From the NCBI GenBank assembly GCA_943370215.1, contig CALRQC020000013.1:62001-126000 (forward strand): a DNA stretch of 64,000 bases, given 5' to 3'. Source of the DNA: Niveispirillum sp943370215. GTDB lineage: Bacteria > Pseudomonadota > Alphaproteobacteria > Azospirillales > Azospirillaceae. Position 1 is the stretch's first letter. The number at the start of each line of letters is the position of its first letter. Made by a program: the position numbers and the translations under genes. The notes under the pieces were generated by a model. The model was not told the origin of the DNA and did no database searches. It worked only from the letters and a program-made list of their open reading frames with translations. Shown piece by piece: positions 62,358 to 64,000 of the stretch.

Positions 62358-63056
62358 TCAGGCGATCTCTGTCACCAGCTTGCCCAGGAAAGCGGTGGCG
62401 AAGGAATCCAATGTGTCGGCGCTGCGCACGAAAGCGCCGTGACCGGTAATGAGCTGGTCGGTATAATAATCCTCCAGCCAGTCATATTCATTGAGAATGG
62501 CCAGCGCATTGATGCCGACATTGGCCGCCGCCGCATAGCCACGGGCCGAACGCGGATCGATGCCGGCATTGCTGAAACCGTTGGAAACGATATCCAGCGT
62601 GCGCTTTTCGGTTTCAAACGGTGCCTTGTCCAGCAGGGCCACGGCCTGAACCACTGCATCGCCCAGCGCTGTAGAGCCGCCCATGGCCACACCGGGCACG
62701 GCATCGATGGCGGCGGCGAAATCGCTGCAATCCTGCGGGCTGTGCAACCGGCGCCAGGGCACCAGGGTGGTCAACGATTCCGGCCCGGCGAACTGGGCCA
62801 GCATCACCCCGATGGCGCGGTTGCGCCCATCACCCACGGCGCCGGCCACGGCGGGGTTCCGAAAGGCGGCGGCATGGCCGCGCAACTGGAAATCCAGCAG
62901 ACGCGGATCGATGCTGGCAGAGGCATCCACCGCCAGCATCAGCGCCACATCCACCCGTCCCAGGCTGCGATCCTGGGCGTGTGCGGGCACTGCCAGCGAC
63001 AGGGCCGCCGGGGCAAGGGCCAGCGAGGTCAGAAACGCGCGTCTTGTCGGGGCCAA
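62358..63056 (-). CDS. DUF1194 secreted vWA-like protein
   Basis: 232 residues from a TTG at 63056 with AGGGGAA upstream; no ATG is available near the start, and it lies 17 nt after the mutY stop. A Tat-type signal (TRRAFLTSLALAPAALSLAV...AHAQ) leads to a von Willebrand A-like domain: VALMLAVDASASIDPRLLDFQLRG, with the DxSxS MIDAS motif, and DIVSNGFSNAGIDP. Exported, metal-binding adhesive fold. Function unknown. Confidence 0.86.
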   Translation of the reverse strand: MAPTRRAFLTSLALAPAALSLAVPAHAQDRSLGRVDVALMLAVDASASIDPRLLDFQLRGHAAAFRNPAVAGAVGDGRNRAIGVMLAQFAGPESLTTLVPWRRLHSPQDCSDFAAAIDAVPGVAMGGSTALGDAVVQAVALLDKAPFETEKRTLDIVSNGFSNAGIDPRSARGYAAAANVGINALAILNEYDWLEDYYTDQLITGHGAFVRSADTLDSFATAFLGKLVTEIA

Positions 63057-63073
63057 GATGGCTTCCCCTGGGG

Positions 63074-64000
63074 TCAGGCGCCGCCCTTGGCCAGGGCGTG
63101 GCGCAGAATTTTCCGCATCACGGTCGGTAATGCCTCTTCCCCCAGCGCATCGGGTGCGACCCAGCGCAAATCCGTTGCGGGCGGGCTGGTCTTGATGCGG
63201 CCGGCCATGACGGCAATCTCGAACTCGAAATGGGTAAAAGTATGACGCACCAGACCGGGCAGCGGGCGCCATGCCACCCCCGCCAACGGGGCATGGGGCA
63301 GGGCCTGGGCATTTCCCGGCATGGGGGCGGCCTCCCACGGGGTCGATGGTACCTCCATCATGCCGCCCAACAGCCCGCGTTCCTCCCGCCGGCGCAGGGC
63401 GATATGGCCTTGCGCGTCACTCAGGACAAAGGCCACGGCCCGGCGCACCGGTTTGGCGGCCTTGGCCTGTTTGGCCGGCAGTTCGTCGGCAATGCCCAGG
63501 GCGCGGGCCTGGCACGGTTCCGCCCAGGGGCAGAGGATGCAGCGTGGCTTACGCGGGGTGCAGATGGTGGCCCCCAGATCGAACAGGGCCTGGGTATAAT
63601 CACCAGGCCGCCGGTCGGGCACCAGGGAAGCGGCATGGGCCTTGAGGGTGGGTTTGGATCCCGGCAGCGGATCGGTAACGGCAAACAGCCGCGCCATCAC
63701 CCGTTCCACATTGCCATCCATGGCGGTGGCCGGCTGGTCGAAGGCGATGGCGCGGATGGCGGCGGCCGTATAGGCACCGATGCCCGGCAGGGCCAGCAGT
63801 GCCGCCTCATCCATCGGGAAGTGCCCGCCATGCTTGCCCGCCACCACTTGCGCGCATTTATGCAGGTTGCGGGCCCGCGCGTAATAGCCAAGCCCGGCCC
63901 AGGCCCGCAGCACATCATCCAGATCGGCGGCGGCCAGATCGGTGACGCGGGGCCAGCGGGTCAGGAAATCCTGGAAATAGGGGCCGACCGTGGCCACGGT
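63074..64000 (-). CDS. mutY: Adenine DNA glycosylase MutY (5' end outside window)
   Basis: The gene runs off the right edge; at least 308 codons are seen. Removes adenine opposite 8-oxoG. The helix-hairpin-helix LALPGIGAYTAAAIRAIAF with AMDGNVERV, the catalytic helix region, and the 4Fe-4S ligands C-x6-C-x2-C-x5-C (CTPRKPRCILCPWAEPC) are present. The C-terminal NUDIX-like domain (LLGGMMEVPSTPW, VRHTFTHFEFE) recognises 8-oxoG. The upstream DUF1194 gene is co-directional downstream. Confidence 0.96.
   Translation of the reverse strand, partial: TVATVGPYFQDFLTRWPRVTDLAAADLDDVLRAWAGLGYYARARNLHKCAQVVAGKHGGHFPMDEAALLALPGIGAYTAAAIRAIAFDQPATAMDGNVERVMARLFAVTDPLPGSKPTLKAHAASLVPDRRPGDYTQALFDLGATICTPRKPRCILCPWAEPCQARALGIADELPAKQAKAAKPVRRAVAFVLSDAQGHIALRRREERGLLGGMMEVPSTPWEAAPMPGNAQALPHAPLAGVAWRPLPGLVRHTFTHFEFEIAVMAGRIKTSPPATDLRWVAPDALGEEALPTVMRKILRHALAKGGA

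Overview
The window is a gene-dense, high-GC chromosomal segment of an alphaproteobacterium, most likely Rhodospirillales/Azospirillaceae (Azospirillum, Niveispirillum or Nitrospirillum type). Supporting signs are the rpsP-rimM-trmD-rplS block beside ffh, an alphaproteobacterial AddB, the DUF1476 ATPase zeta subunit, DUF2336, DUF1194 and PAS_5 proteins, a chemoreceptor ending in a PilZ domain (known from Azospirillum), and several diguanylate cyclases and chemoreceptors. I see no prophage, integrase, transposase, rRNA, tRNA or CRISPR array. Most of the window is core genome with small accessory insertions.

Layout. 1-5.4 kb: start of a chemoreceptor, then the minus-strand translation/secretion block ffh, tandem GNAT, rpsP, rimM, trmD, rplS. 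5.6-13.4 kb: a soluble PAS-PAS chemoreceptor, a pentapeptide-repeat protein, an outer-membrane beta-barrel, a membrane diguanylate cyclase and an S9 peptidase lipoprotein. 13.4-21.0 kb: two envelope lipoproteins, an OmpR-type regulator lacking its phospho-acceptor aspartate, and a compact cluster (methyltransferase, GT4 glycosyltransferase, divergent PTPS/QueD-fold protein, MDR dehydrogenase; divergently CDP-alcohol phosphatidyltransferase and GTP cyclohydrolase II) that looks like an uncharacterised pathway. This is my main candidate for an undescribed system. 21-31.6 kb: a disordered hypothetical protein, gshB, a SirB1-like protein, TetR, pterin carbinolamine dehydratase, a metallopeptidase, an RHH protein, DUF2889, pyrF-trpF, DUF924 and an MCP-PilZ receptor. 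31.8-40 kb: CCA-adding-type nucleotidyltransferase, DUF2336, a PAS/GAF/GGDEF protein, pyrimidine 5'-nucleotidase, dapD and dapE.

40-45.5 kb: tsaE-amgK-murU-addB, joining tRNA t6A synthesis, peptidoglycan recycling and recombination, but with no addA next to addB. 45.7-56.1 kb: ferredoxin/flavodoxin-NADP reductase-like protein, YccF, a patatin-like lipase, a 2-oxoglutarate/Fe(II) oxygenase, mutS, a PAS_5 protein, an acyltransferase facing a LytTR regulator, and a ParE-type toxin-antitoxin pair. 56.2-64 kb: htpG, a periplasmic protein, purS and purC split by small ORFs and an AT-rich foreign-looking gene, an NRDE protein, the DUF1476 zeta subunit, a DUF1194 protein and mutY (cut by the window end).

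Two repeat families stand out. One is a modular element with a core of three palindromes, seen four times. Three copies lie between convergent genes. The fourth is read through and supplies the N-terminal codons of a lipoprotein. Its stems show compensatory changes between copies. The other is a pair of inverted 28-nt arms (CCGTCATTCCCGCG...) about 46 nt apart, seen twice.
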